64,000 nt of DNA from positions 68,041,001 through 68,105,000 of the forward strand of contig JAIOJX010000028.1 in the NCBI GenBank assembly GCA_022376925.1, read 5' to 3'. The DNA comes from Tragulus kanchil (lineage: Eukaryota; Chordata; Mammalia; Artiodactyla; Tragulidae). Under the pieces are notes generated by a model. The model had not been told where the DNA came from and searched no databases. It saw nothing but the letters and a program-made list of their open reading frames with translations. Below are positions 24,358 through 35,146 of the stretch, piece after piece. Position 1 is the first letter of the stretch, and each line of letters starts with the position of its first letter. Both the position numbers and the translations under genes were made by a program.

Positions 24358-26536
24358 AAAATTTCATTTCTTTAAACTCATTCTACAGGACATTTCTGTC
24401 TTGAAAAATGAGACAGACTGTGTTAAGCACTGTTCATTACTACTGTATTCTTCTGTTTCACTATTGTAAGATATACTGAATGCCATGTTCAATTGTGGTT
24501 GTGTCAAAACAAAAAGAGATAGCAGTTTAAGGCCTTTGTTCATTTCCTTCCTATTATACTTGGAGTATTTCATATTTTGAAATAGTTTTCTGTTCGTGAA
24601 AGAAAATTAAAAACCTGTATCCTTTTTACCCCTTTAGCAAAATAAGGCAGTAGCTTTTCATTTAACCATCTTTTCTGTGAGAAGTAAAAACAAAAACAAG
24701 TTTGTGGTTTTGTATGTTGAGGACCAAACAAACATGATACAATGCCTGCTATTATCTTGGGAAATAAGCTGAGCAGCATTCAGAGGCTTTCTTCCAAAAG
24801 CTTCAAATTCATTTATTTTTGAATGGAAATTTGTCTGGCCAAGCAGGTGTATGATTCAGAGGGGACTTTTTCCTCCTCTCTCAGAAATGACCTTTGACAT
24901 CTCCAGTGCTGCTATCTATCTTTGTGCGTCTGTCTTTGTAACCCTGTAGAAACTGGCTTAATAAGACCACAGTTTCCTGTCCCACAGAAGACTGTCCGAT
25001 CCTATCTTTGTAATCCTGCCAAGAACCTTAAAGAACCTATGTGTTCAAGCAGAAGGTAGTCTAGTAGGAAAGCATTTAGGGAATGTTTGCAGTAAGGAAA
25101 GGCTTATCAATAATGTGACTAGGAATTTAGATGTACATCATCAACTATAAGAAGTAGAGGGCAAGCATCCAAACATGCTCACATGCAATGTATTGTAGGG
25201 TTATTTTGCACTAACTGAGTCAGTGCCATGCTTGTTACTGCTTCCAAAATCACCCTTGCATTAGACAGGACCTGATAATCAGCAAATGCAAGGACTTTTT
25301 GGATTTTCAGGATAAATGGTAAGAAACATTTTTAGTACAGAGAGAGCTAAAATTATAGAGAGCAACAGGATTAATGTGGGTATCCCTGTTTGGACAGGAA
25401 ACAATGATTAAAGAAACTTTTTTGGAAAATCTGAGTGGTTGATGACATGGTTCTAGTTCTTTTTAAATTTCATTTCTTTAAACTCATTCTACAGGACATT
25501 TCTGTCTTGAAAAATGAGACAGACTGTGTTAAGCACTGTTCATTACTACTGTATTCTTCTGTTTCACTATTGTAAGATATACTGAATGCCATGTTCAATT
25601 GTGGTTGTGTCAAAACAAAAAGAGATAGCAGTTTAAGGCCTTTGTTCATTTCCTTCCTATTATACTTGGAGTATTTCATATTTTGAAATAGTTTTCTGTT
25701 CGTGAAAGAAAATTAAAAACCTGTATCCTTTTTACCCCTTTAGCAAAATAAGGCAGTAGCTTTTCATTTAACCATCTTTTCTGTGAGAAGTAAAAACAAA
25801 AACAAGTTTGTGGTTTTGTATGTTGAGGACCAAACAAACATGATACAATGCCTGCTATTATCTTGGGAAATAAGCTGAGCAGCATTCAGAGGCTTTCTTC
25901 CAAAAGCTTCAAATTCATTTATTTTTGAATGGAAATTTGTCTGGCCAAGCAGGTGTATGATTCAGAGGGGACTTTTTCCTCCTCTCTCAGAAATGACCTT
26001 TGACATCTCCAGTGCTGCTATCTATCTTTGTGCGTCTGTCTTTGTAACCCTGTAGAAACTGGCTTAATAAGACCACAGTTTCCTGTCCCACAGAAGACTG
26101 TCCGATCCTATCTTTGTAATCCTGCCAAGAACCTTAAAGAACCTATGTGTTCAAGCAGAAGGTAGTCTAGTAGGAAAGCATTTAGGGAATGTTTGCAGTA
26201 AGGAAAGGCTTATCAATAATGTGACTAGGAATTTAGATGTACATCATCAACTATAAGAAGTAGAGGGCAAGCATCCAAACATGCTCACATGCAATGTATT
26301 GTAGGGTTATTTTGCACTAACTGAGTCAGTGCCATGCTTGTTACTGCTTCCAAAATCACCCTTGCATTAGACAGGACCTGATAATCAGCAAATGCAAGGA
26401 CTTTTTGGATTTTCAGGATAAATGGTAAGAAACATTTTTAGTACAGAGAGAGCTAAAATTATAGAGAGCAACAGGATTAATGTGGGTATCCCTGTTTGGA
26501 CAGGAAACAATGATTAAGAAACTTTGGAAAATCTGA
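24358..26536. repeat. Tandem duplication F (unit ~1107 bp)
   Basis: Copies are 24358-25435 and 25465-26536, with about 29 bases of unmatched sequence at 25436-25464. Homopolymers at the end of copy 1 are expanded (gattaaagaaacttttttgg against gattaagaaactttgg), typical of noisy-read error. No gene or recognised transposon lies in the unit. Confidence 0.9.
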
Positions 26537-26539
26537 AAT

Positions 26540-26770
26540 GGTATAGTGGAAGGTGTGTTGATGTGACCTCAGACAAACTGGATTCTGATGTGTGGTGTAG
26601 AATTGTTATCATGTTGTTTAACCTCTGCAAATCTCAGTTTTCTCAACTGAGAACACTGACATTATTATTGTCAACCGGACATTATTATTGAGAAGATCAT
26701 TAAGGGTGAGTTCATAAAGTGCTTCTAATGCATGTGTGTTAGTTGTTATATTATTATTAATGTCGTTATT
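26540..26770 (+). mobile_element. MIR SINE
   Basis: tggtatagtggaaggtg, cctcagacaaactggattc, taacctctgcaaatctcagt and taaagtgcttctaatgcatg follow the MIR layout. Starts where duplication F ends. Confidence 0.65.
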
Positions 26771-27032
26771 ATTGTTTTCTCTCCTTTCATTTTTTAAGTA
26801 TCAAGCTAAATCTCTTTTCATTGTTGCAGATAACAACACTGATGAAATCAGGGCCATGAAGAACAAATTGTTGCTGTGAATATATTGTGCTTATCCTAGA
26901 CACTGTGCTAGAAAGAAGTAGGGTAGATCTGAGACAAGTACGTTTGTGTTTCAAATATGTGTTTTGAAGCTCAGATTGTTGATTAAAACTGAGAAAATCA
27001 AAGTTTAGACTCTTTTACTGAAAACTACAAGG

Positions 27033-27223
27033 TTGTAAGTGGCTCAGATGGTAAAGAATCTGCCTGCAATGTGAGAGATCTGGGTTCAATCCTTGGGTCA
27101 GGAAGATCCTCTAGAGAAGGCAATGACAACCCACTCCAGTATTCTTGCCTGGAGTATCTGTCCCATGGACAGAGGAGCCAGTCTATGAGATTGCAGAGTT
27201 GGACACAAGTGAATGACTAAGTT
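27033..27223 (+). mobile_element. Bov-tA SINE
   Basis: Sense: ggctcagatggtaaagaatc, tgggttcaatccttgggtca, actccagtattcttgcctgg and gagttggacacaagtgaatg. Confidence 0.85.
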
Positions 27224-27224
27224 T

Positions 27225-28369
27225 CATGTTTTTTATTTCCCCAGGGTGCGAAAATGCTGTATTAAGTATATTGGAAAGTGTCATACAAAGTTAAATATGT
27301 TTCAGTCAGGTTCATATTCCTACTCCTTTCCCTTTTTGGTCTTAGTCTCTACTTTTTCATCCTCCTTTTTATTCATCAATTCCCTTTTTCCTCTTTTTTG
27401 GCCATGTTTTCTTTTATTCATCCTCTTCTGTAGTTAAAAGTTTCTGTTTGCTTTCTTACTTTTTTCTCCTTCAAAATCTCATGATTAGTGTACTCAATTA
27501 CTAAATAAATGATCTGTTGGCATCATTTTGGAGACTAGGGATGGGCTAAGATATACTTGTTAATAGATTAGTTCAAACAAAGGTTTAAATTGGTTATGGA
27601 AGCCATAACAATATGAGTTTTTGTTTTGACAGCAGAATGATATATCTGAAATACTTCCCTAAGAATTTAAGAAAGTACTTAGAGGCAAAAACTGGTAAAA
27701 AATATGATTTGAAAATTTAAATAGGCTTTGTCTCTTAAGAAATAGAACTTTGACTTTTACATTTGTAAAAAGCTATCTTTTGAGGGGATGTGCATGGGAA
27801 AGTGTGTTGTAGGAGAATATATTTAAACTCATGAAACAAATAATATCACCTGGGATTATTGAAGAAATAATGAAAACATAGGAGCATGTGTTTTAGATTT
27901 AAAAATATAAATCCAAGTACCCAATAATGTGGAGTATTATTAATGATTAAGCCACAGCTATGTGTCAGAGAGTTTATTTGGACAAAAGGAGGTTGTTTTA
28001 ATGCACTGCCTTTATACACTCTGCTTGTTCTGGAGTGTGATGTATATCTAAAATGGGAGAGACAGTTGGGAAAGTAGAAGATACTTAAGTTGAATCATCA
28101 TCTCTTCCTGAAGAAGCAGCTGGAAAAGAATTGTTATTCTAGATACAGCTCAACACCAGTTGTTATATAGATACTTGTATCTGGAGAACAGAAATTGAAC
28201 TACAGTTGGACCATTCAGTTCTGATGCAATTGTTGTATTTGGATCCATAGGTGAGTACACAGTCTGCTCTTCGGGGATTACAGATTTTCTCAAAGGCAAA
28301 AAATATTCTCACAGAAGATCAAACTGGGATGATGCTTACCTTTTCTTTTCCCAATTCCAAGCTTTTTTA
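27225..28369. other. Intergenic, nothing recognised
   Basis: Pyrimidine-rich at 27310-27470, otherwise AT-rich. No coding signal. Confidence 0.5.
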
Positions 28370-28670
28370 TTTTGCTTTTTTGATCTTACAGAGTTTTGTT
28401 GTTTATAGATATGTATAACTCCAAATTAGTCATATGTATATCCCATTCCCCCCTCCCACCCCTCCAGGCCATCACATAGCCCCCATGCGCAATCCCTTAG
28501 ATCCATAGCACATTGACAATTGTTGTCTCTTTTACATAAGATAGTATAACGGTTCAGTGTTGCTCTTTCCGTATCTCTCACCCACTTTTCCCTCTCCCCA
28601 ATGTCCATAAGTCTGTCCTCTATGACTGTTTTTCCATCAATGCTTAGCATGTGTATTTATCAGTACAAAC
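28370..28670 (-). mobile_element. L1 3'-end-like fragment
   Basis: Contains the complement of the G-rich L1 tail (cccattcccccctcccacccctcc), gttttgttgtttatagatatgtata and acatagcccccatgc, shared with 57300-57490 and, reversed, with 47740-47862. Its 5' part falls in duplication G. Confidence 0.6.
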
Positions 28671-30809
28671 TTACTAGCTTCCATATATATGTGTTAGTAT
28701 ACTATATTTGAACCTAGACCCTATTATACAAAGTGAAGCAAGTCAAAAAGAGGCTTATCTTTGGATAGAAAAAAATGGCTAAAGAGGTGGACTAGTGTTA
28801 GTTTACTCAGAGTATATTGTGTTCAGGATGACTAGATCTGTCAAAGAAAGGCTGGTCAGAAGTTGGTATACTGTGTTCAGGATGACTAGATCTGTCAAAA
28901 AAAGGGCTGATCAGAGGTTACTAGGCTGTGACAGCGGCAGTGCAGAGTGAAATCATCTCAGCCATGATGCGCAACTGAAAGACTGAGCTTTCTTCATGAT
29001 GGGGAAAGTTTGGCAAAAGTAAGGGCAGTGGTCTTTTACTTCCTTACGAGTAAGCCAGCTTAATGTGGAATCAGACTCTTCTCGAAGGGGAGGCAGTGGT
29101 TCCAAAGCTGCCAGGATGGTCAGAAATGGTGGTTGGATGTGGAAACTGAAGGAGAGGAAATCGAGTGACATATTTGTTTGCAGGTAATAGAACAGAGAGT
29201 CTCTTACTTTATCTGCTATATACCTGGGGACTCTGAAATTTGTGGGCTTGATGCACAAAATGAAAATGTGACCTCACATAATACAGGCTACTAAAGAGTG
29301 GATGCCAGCAAAAATAATCCCAATTCTGAAGGGTGCCATTCTTTTGGGGAAAATAATAAGTACAAAGATAAAGTATTGATTGAAATTGACAAATTCCCTT
29401 TGTTACTGAATTTTAATGGAGATACTCAAATGCAATTTCATTGAGATATAATGTATGTACTTCTAAATGTATAGCTTTATTAAAACATACATACTCTATA
29501 ACCAACGCTCACATTTCTGCTCTGCTCACAAGTAGTTTCTAGAATTCACCTATGATGCTACATGTTGTTATATTCCTTTGTGTTGCTGAGTAAGAAGCAA
29601 TCTTAGGCTGTCTTCTTTGCACAATTATGAAATCAAAGGGAAAAATAACTAATTTGGTATTATTATTATGACTTTTTTACATAAGATAGTATAACGGTTC
29701 TTCTTTCCGTATCTCTCACCCACTTTTCCCTCTCCCCAATGTCCATAAGTCTGTCCTCTATGACTGTTTTTCCATCAATGCTTAGCATGTGTATTTATCA
29801 GTACAAACTTACTAGCTTCCATATATATGTGTTAGTATACTATATTTGAACCTAGACCCTATTATACAAAGTGAAGCAAGTCAAAAAGAGGCTTATCTTT
29901 GGATAGAAAAAAATGGCTAAAGAGGTGGACTAGTGTTAGTTTACTCAGAGTATATTGTGTTCAGGATGACTAGATCTGTCAAAGAAAGGCTGGTCAGAAG
30001 TTGGTATACTGTGTTCAGGATGACTAGATCTGTCAAAAAAAGGACTGATCAGAGGTTACTAGGCTGTGACAGCGGCAGTGCAGAGTGAAATCATCTCAGC
30101 CATGATGCGCAACTGAAAGACTGAGCTTTCTTCATGATGGGGAAAGTTTGGCAAAAGTAAGGGCAGTGGTCTTTTACTTCCTTACGAGTAAGCCAGCTTA
30201 ATGTGGAATCAGACTCTTCTCGAAGGGGAGGCAGTGGTTCCAAAGCTGCCAGGATGGTCAGAAATGGTGGTTGGATGTGGAAACTGAAGGAGAGGAAATC
30301 GAGTGACATATTTGTTTGCAGGTAATAGAACAGAGAGTCTCTTACTTTATCTGCTATATACCTGGGGACTCTGAAATTTGTGGGCTTGATGCACAAAATG
30401 AAAATGTGACCTCACATAATACAGGCTACTAAAGAGTGGATGCCAGCAAAAATAATCCCAATTCTGAAGGGTGCCATTCTTTTGGGGAAAATAATAAGTA
30501 CAAAGATAAAGTATTGATTGAAATTGACAAATTCCCTTTGTTACTGAATTTTAATGGAGATACTCAAATGCAATTTCATTGAGATATAATGTATGTACTT
30601 CTAAATGTATAGCTTTATTAAAAACATACATACTCTATAACCAACGCTCACATTTCTGCTCTGCTCACAAGTAGTTTCTAGAATTCACCTATGATGCTAC
30701 ATGTTGTTATATTCCTTTGTGTTGCTGAGTAAGAAGCAATCTTAGGCTGTCTTCTTTGCACAATTATGAAATCAAAGGGAAAAATAACTAATTTGGTATT
30801 ATTATTATT
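28530..30809. repeat. Tandem duplication G (unit ~1140-1145 bp)
   Basis: Copies are 28530-29674 and 29675-30809. Copy 2 has a short deletion right after its start (cggttcttctttccg against cggttcagtgttgctctttccg). It contains a 3'-end-like L1 piece and an internal imperfect repeat of about 53 bp. Confidence 0.92.
28814..28918. repeat. Imperfect ~53-bp tandem repeat
   Basis: tgtgttcaggatgactagat ctgtcaaa appears twice about 53 bp apart with several differences. It recurs in the second copy of duplication G (about 29958-30062). Confidence 0.75.
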
Positions 30810-32005
30810 TAGTTTGAGTAATAAGAAAATTGGCATTATTTTCCTATGAATATGCAGTAATTTGAGTTTAAAACAGTTTAATAGAAGTAAATTGTTAATC
30901 AAGCTATGATTTAATGAGCAATATTAGCTTGTGGAAAGCCGTAGGAATTTTCCAAAACTTTTACTTTCATTAGAACTACAATTTATTCTGTCTTTATTAA
31001 ATATCCTGAATCATTGCACTGTTTTATGAAAAACATATTCCTAATTAAATGTGTTTGTATTTTTCATGGACTAAATATTTTCCTCTAACAATGGAGATGT
31101 GAGTTTTCTCATAGCAATTTAAATACACTAGTTTTTGGATTTGATTATATTTGGAAGGTAGGAAGGAGCAGAAGAATGGAAATATGCATTGTCTGAAAAT
31201 AAAAACTGGTCTATGTAAGTATAGTGTGCCAAACATTTGCCTACACTCTGTTTTTGGTCCCTGTTTGCTTTTTGTTGATCCTTACTCTAGAAGTACTCTT
31301 CTCATTTTCCTATTCTGTTTGCTTTTTGTTGATCCTTACTCTAGAAGTACTCTTCTCATTTTCCTATTGTCAACATATGCCTCCCTACTGAGTCCTGGCA
31401 ATGGAGCATTCAAGCAAGCTCTAGCTTTTCTCGTCTTAAAACACATACATTCCATAGACAAACAGACATATCTACAACCACCTAATTCCCCTATTTCCCT
31501 TGACAACTTCTCTATTTATTCTCATTTTCACATCTAAATTTCTAAAGAGTTATCTATGTATTCTTTCTTCAGTTCTTAGTCACGGATGTATTCTTCAATT
31601 CAATCTAATCTAGATTTCACATCACCACTTCCCAACTTTCTTAAGAGGCCTTTCACTGAGAGTAACAGGTGAGTTCCAGACAGCAAAGACAATGCATATT
31701 TAATCTCTCAACAGCATTTGACAAGGCTGAGTTCACTCATTTTTTTGAAATTCTGTTTTATTTTTCATTTTATGTCACTGTTCTTTGCTCCAGACTCTCT
31801 GGCCATACTTTGCCAGTCTCTTTGCTGGCTCAGCCTTTTTTATCTAACTTTTGGATGTCAGGGTATTCAACGTCCCCTTCTCTTCTCATTCTGTATTCTC
31901 CTCCTAGCTGTTCTCACTCTAAGCATAGCTTCACAGATTTTTTTGTAGAACAAAAAATAAATCCTTCTAGATCACACTGACCATGTAAAGGCGGGCCTCT
32001 ATTCC
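30810..32005. other. Intergenic, only the 54-bp repeat recognised
   Basis: Apart from the repeat at 31261-31368 nothing is identified. The open stretches at 31151-31537 and 31669-31980 show no known domain and start in low-complexity sequence. Confidence 0.5.
31261..31368. repeat. Perfect 54-bp tandem duplication
   Basis: ctgtttgctttttgttgatc ... ttttcctatt occurs twice in a row (31261-31314 and 31315-31368) without a mismatch. Much shorter than duplications A-O, so of separate origin. Confidence 0.9.
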
Positions 32006-32216
32006 TTTTGCATGTACTCAGTTATGTCCAACTCTTCATGACCCCATGGACCATGGCCCACCAGGCTCCTCTGTCTGTGGGATTTTGCAGGAAAGAATAC
32101 TGAGGAAGGGTTGCCATTTCCTACTCTAGGGGACCTTCCTAACCCAAGAACTGAACCTGCATCTGTTGCATCTCCTGAACTGGTGGATTCTTTATCACTG
32201 AACCACTGAGAAGCCC
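32006..32216 (-). mobile_element. Bov-tA SINE
   Basis: Antisense: tactcagttatgtccaactc, gaccccatggaccatgg and ggggaccttcctaaccca, ending in ccactgagaagccc. Confidence 0.85.
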
Positions 32217-32514
32217 CTATTTCTATAGGACTGTCTTGAATGACTCAGTCCTCTATATGTCAGCCTGAATGCTTTAGTTCCTAGCATTTTCAATGTCCTC
32301 TCTCACCTACTGGCCTTTTACATACTCTTTGGTAGCCTAGAACACTAGGCAATGAGCCACCTACTCAGGTTTAGGGCAATGCTTTCTCATCCAGCAGAAC
32401 TCAGATGAAAGGTCACTGCTATAGCAAGTATTCCTCAACGCTCATATTGCAAAGATCCTTCCTCTTTTCTTTCTTTGCAGCATTTTAAAAATGGATTATG
32501 GATAACATCTAAAT

Positions 32515-32640
32515 TCTGCACTAGGTTTTAAACTACATTAGGACAAGACTACTGTTTTACTAATATTTGTAACCTCAGTTCTTGGCACAGTTCTAGGTAA
32601 ATAATAGATATTTACTTAATATTTGTTGCAGGAATGCTTA
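32515..32640. mobile_element. L2-like fragment
   Basis: ttaggacaagactactgtt, tcagttcttggcacagttct and atatttacttaatatttgt resemble the dispersed L2 end. Diverged. Confidence 0.4.
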
Positions 32641-33061
32641 CTTATAAATGGTGTTTGGAGTATCTTCTCAATCACAGAAAATTTTCTTCATATACTATCA
32701 GATGCTGGAAAAACTTAAAAGACATTCTATGAAATATTTATTTTTAATCAAGTATCACCATGATGTTATTTACTGAGCATATTCATAGGGAAGGGGCTGT
32801 GTACAAACAAAGGGATTACTCTGACATTCTGTGTAATCACAACATGATTTGTTACAGAGAAACTAAGGTCAAAAGCCCTATTCATGTTTCTTTTCTTTTG
32901 CTAGAAAAGCTGTATACATGATATGGACTAGCTATTACCACTGTACTTTATTATAAAAAAAAGGTTTAGATATACCCAGATGTTTGGGATGTTTCTATGC
33001 ATATGAATTCATACTGTATGTGGTTCACCAAATTCTCTTTGTTTCTTCTCTATTAATTGCA

Positions 33062-33470
33062 TTTTTTTTTTTTTTTTGGAGTCAACCTTTATTGTACTGT
33101 TGCTTCGCCCTGGACGGCAGCAGCCACACCGCTGGGTGATCTATACATATACACATATGTACACACATGGCCCACACCCACAGCAGAGACAGTAAAAATA
33201 TTGCTTCTGCCAATTCCACAGGAGGAGGGGTCACAACCGAAAGAGCAGAGCAGTAGTCCGAGGCCACATGGTTCACAGCTCGGAATACTGGGGAAGGAAT
33301 GAGATCGGCCACCTTTCTGCATTGTTTTTTAAAGAAATATAGAAGCACTTTGGGCACTGTTAAACAAATATAACTGAAAGTTTTTGCCACAAAGGATCAT
33401 TAGTCCTATTGCATGAGCAAGGACAAACCCTGACTAGATCTGGCAGGCCATCTGTTCTATTTCAGGTGTC
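33062..33470 (-). mobile_element. Polyadenylated 3'-end-like insert of unknown source
   Basis: On the minus strand the sequence runs to acaataaaggttgactcc followed directly by A16 (T16 at 33062-33077), so a polyadenylation signal sits at the right distance from the tail. This is the look of a 5'-truncated retrocopy of an mRNA 3' UTR. The source gene is not recognised and no clear target-site duplication is found, so the left and right limits are uncertain. A second copy at 34132-34540 comes from duplication H. Confidence 0.5.
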
Positions 33471-33759
33471 CTAGAACTTTATTTCCTATTAAGGGTGCTC
33501 CATAGATCCAGCATACATGTCATGCTTTCCTGAAGTTGCCTTCCTTTCTAGATGACTCGAAGGAAATAATTGGTGACTTTGTGTTGGAGAACAATAATTA
33601 GTACTCGAATAATATCTTGGTCCAAAGTATTATTGATGCCTGTTTCTTCTTTTCTCTCATTGGTTGTTCTAGTTTCCTATTTTTACCTGATAAAGCACTC
33701 CAAAATATAGTGACATGAAGCAACAACAACTCTTTATTATTCTCAAAATTCTGGGAGTG

Positions 33760-33873
33760 GGCTTCCCTGGTGGTCCAGTGGATAAGGACACCGCCTTGCA
33801 GTGCAAGGGGCGCCAGTTCGATCCCTGGCCTGGGAAGATCCCACGTGCCGCAGAGCGGCTGGACCAATGTGTC
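33760..33873 (+). mobile_element. Truncated duplicate of the tRNA-Glu SINE
   Basis: Identical to the first part of 34830-35146 and cut off at gtgtcc by the joint of duplication H; it has no tail of its own. Confidence 0.85.
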
Positions 33874-34131
33874 CAAACAAAGGGATTACTCTGACATTCT
33901 GTGTAATCACAACATGATTTGTTACAGAGAAACTAAGGTCAAAAGCCCTATTCATGTTTCTTTTCTTTTGCTAGAAAAGCTGTATACATGATATGGACTA
34001 GCTATTACCACTGTACTTTATTATAAAAAAAAGGTTTAGATATACCCAGATGTTTGGGATGTTTCTATGCATATGAATTCATACTGTATGTGGTTCACCA
34101 AATTCTCTTTGTTTCTTCTCTATTAATTGCA

Positions 34132-34540
34132 TTTTTTTTTTTTTTTTGGAGTCAACCTTTATTGTACTGTTGCTTCGCCCTGGACGGCAGCAGCCACACC
34201 GCTGGGTGATCTATACATATACACATATGTACACACATGGCCCACACCCACAGCAGAGACAGTAAAAATATTGCTTCTGCCAATTCCACAGGAGGAGGGG
34301 TCACAACCGAAAGAGCAGAGCAGTAGTCCGAGGCCACATGGTTCACAGCTCGGAATACTGGGGAAGGAATGAGATCGGCCACCTTTCTGCATTGTTTTTT
34401 AAAGAAATATAGAAGCACTTTGGGCACTGTTAAACAAATATAACTGAAAGTTTTTGCCACAAAGGATCATTAGTCCTATTGCATGAGCAAGGACAAACCC
34501 TGACTAGATCTGGCAGGCCATCTGTTCTATTTCAGGTGTC
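34132..34540 (-). mobile_element. Duplicate of the polyadenylated insert (H)
   Basis: Same sequence as 33062-33470, offset by exactly 1070 bp inside duplication H. Confidence 0.5.
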
Positions 34541-34829
34541 CTAGAACTTTATTTCCTATTAAGGGTGCTCCATAGATCCAGCATACATGTCATGCTTTCC
34601 TGAAGTTGCCTTCCTTTCTAGATGACTCGAAGGAAATAATTGGTGACTTTGTGTTGGAGAACAATAATTAGTACTCGAATAATATCTTGGTCCAAAGTAT
34701 TATTGATGCCTGTTTCTTCTTTTCTCTCATTGGTTGTTCTAGTTTCCTATTTTTACCTGATAAAGCACTCCAAAATATAGTGACATGAAGCAACAACAAC
34801 TCTTTATTATTCTCAAAATTCTGGGAGTG

Positions 34830-35146
34830 GGCTTCCCTGGTGGTCCAGTGGATAAGGACACCGCCTTGCAGTGCAAGGGGCGCCAGTTCGATCCCTGGCC
34901 TGGGAAGATCCCACGTGCCGCAGAGCGGCTGGACCAATGTGTCCAATTACCGAGCCGGAGCTCTGGAGCGCATGCGCCCAGAGCCGGTGCTCTGCAACAA
35001 CAGAGGCCACAGCGATGGGAGGCCCACACAGGCCAAAGAGCAAAGATGGATGAAAATAGACAAATGAAAGATCAATGGAAGTGGCCCGCCCATCCCCTTC
35101 CCTCCCAAACCCGCCCCCCCACCCCAAAAAAATAAATTAAAAAAAA
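34830..35146 (+). mobile_element. tRNA-Glu SINE, distinct subfamily, complete with target-site duplication
   Basis: The head has well-kept A-box-like (tggtggtccagtgg) and B-box-like (gttcgatccc) motifs. The body gtgtccaattaccgagccgg ... cagagccggtgctctgcaac ... gggaggcccacacaggccaaag leads to gatggatgaaaatagacaaa, a C-rich tract and an A-rich tail. The 15-bp repeat aaaattctgggagtg lies at 34815-34829 and 35147-35161, perfectly conserved, so insertion is fairly recent. Related copies lie at 2259, 5562, 20036 and 38255. Confidence 0.85.

Larger units (their letters stand above)
32804..34943. repeat. Tandem duplication H (unit 1070 bp, no length change)
   Basis: Copies are 32804-33873 and 33874-34943, with a constant offset of 1070 from end to end. 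The break falls within the body of a tRNA-Glu SINE (gtgtcc|aaacaaagg), so the first SINE copy is truncated and the second is whole. The unit also contains the polyadenylated insert at 33062. Confidence 0.93.

Noticed and set aside
28953..30396. Two identical 101-codon minus-strand open stretches
   Set aside because: They are the two copies of one stretch in duplication G. No family similarity or initiation context supports coding.
34830..34905. tRNA-Glu-like head as a tRNA gene
   Set aside because: It is the promoter head of a SINE with target-site duplication and tail; the cloverleaf is not preserved as a tRNA gene.
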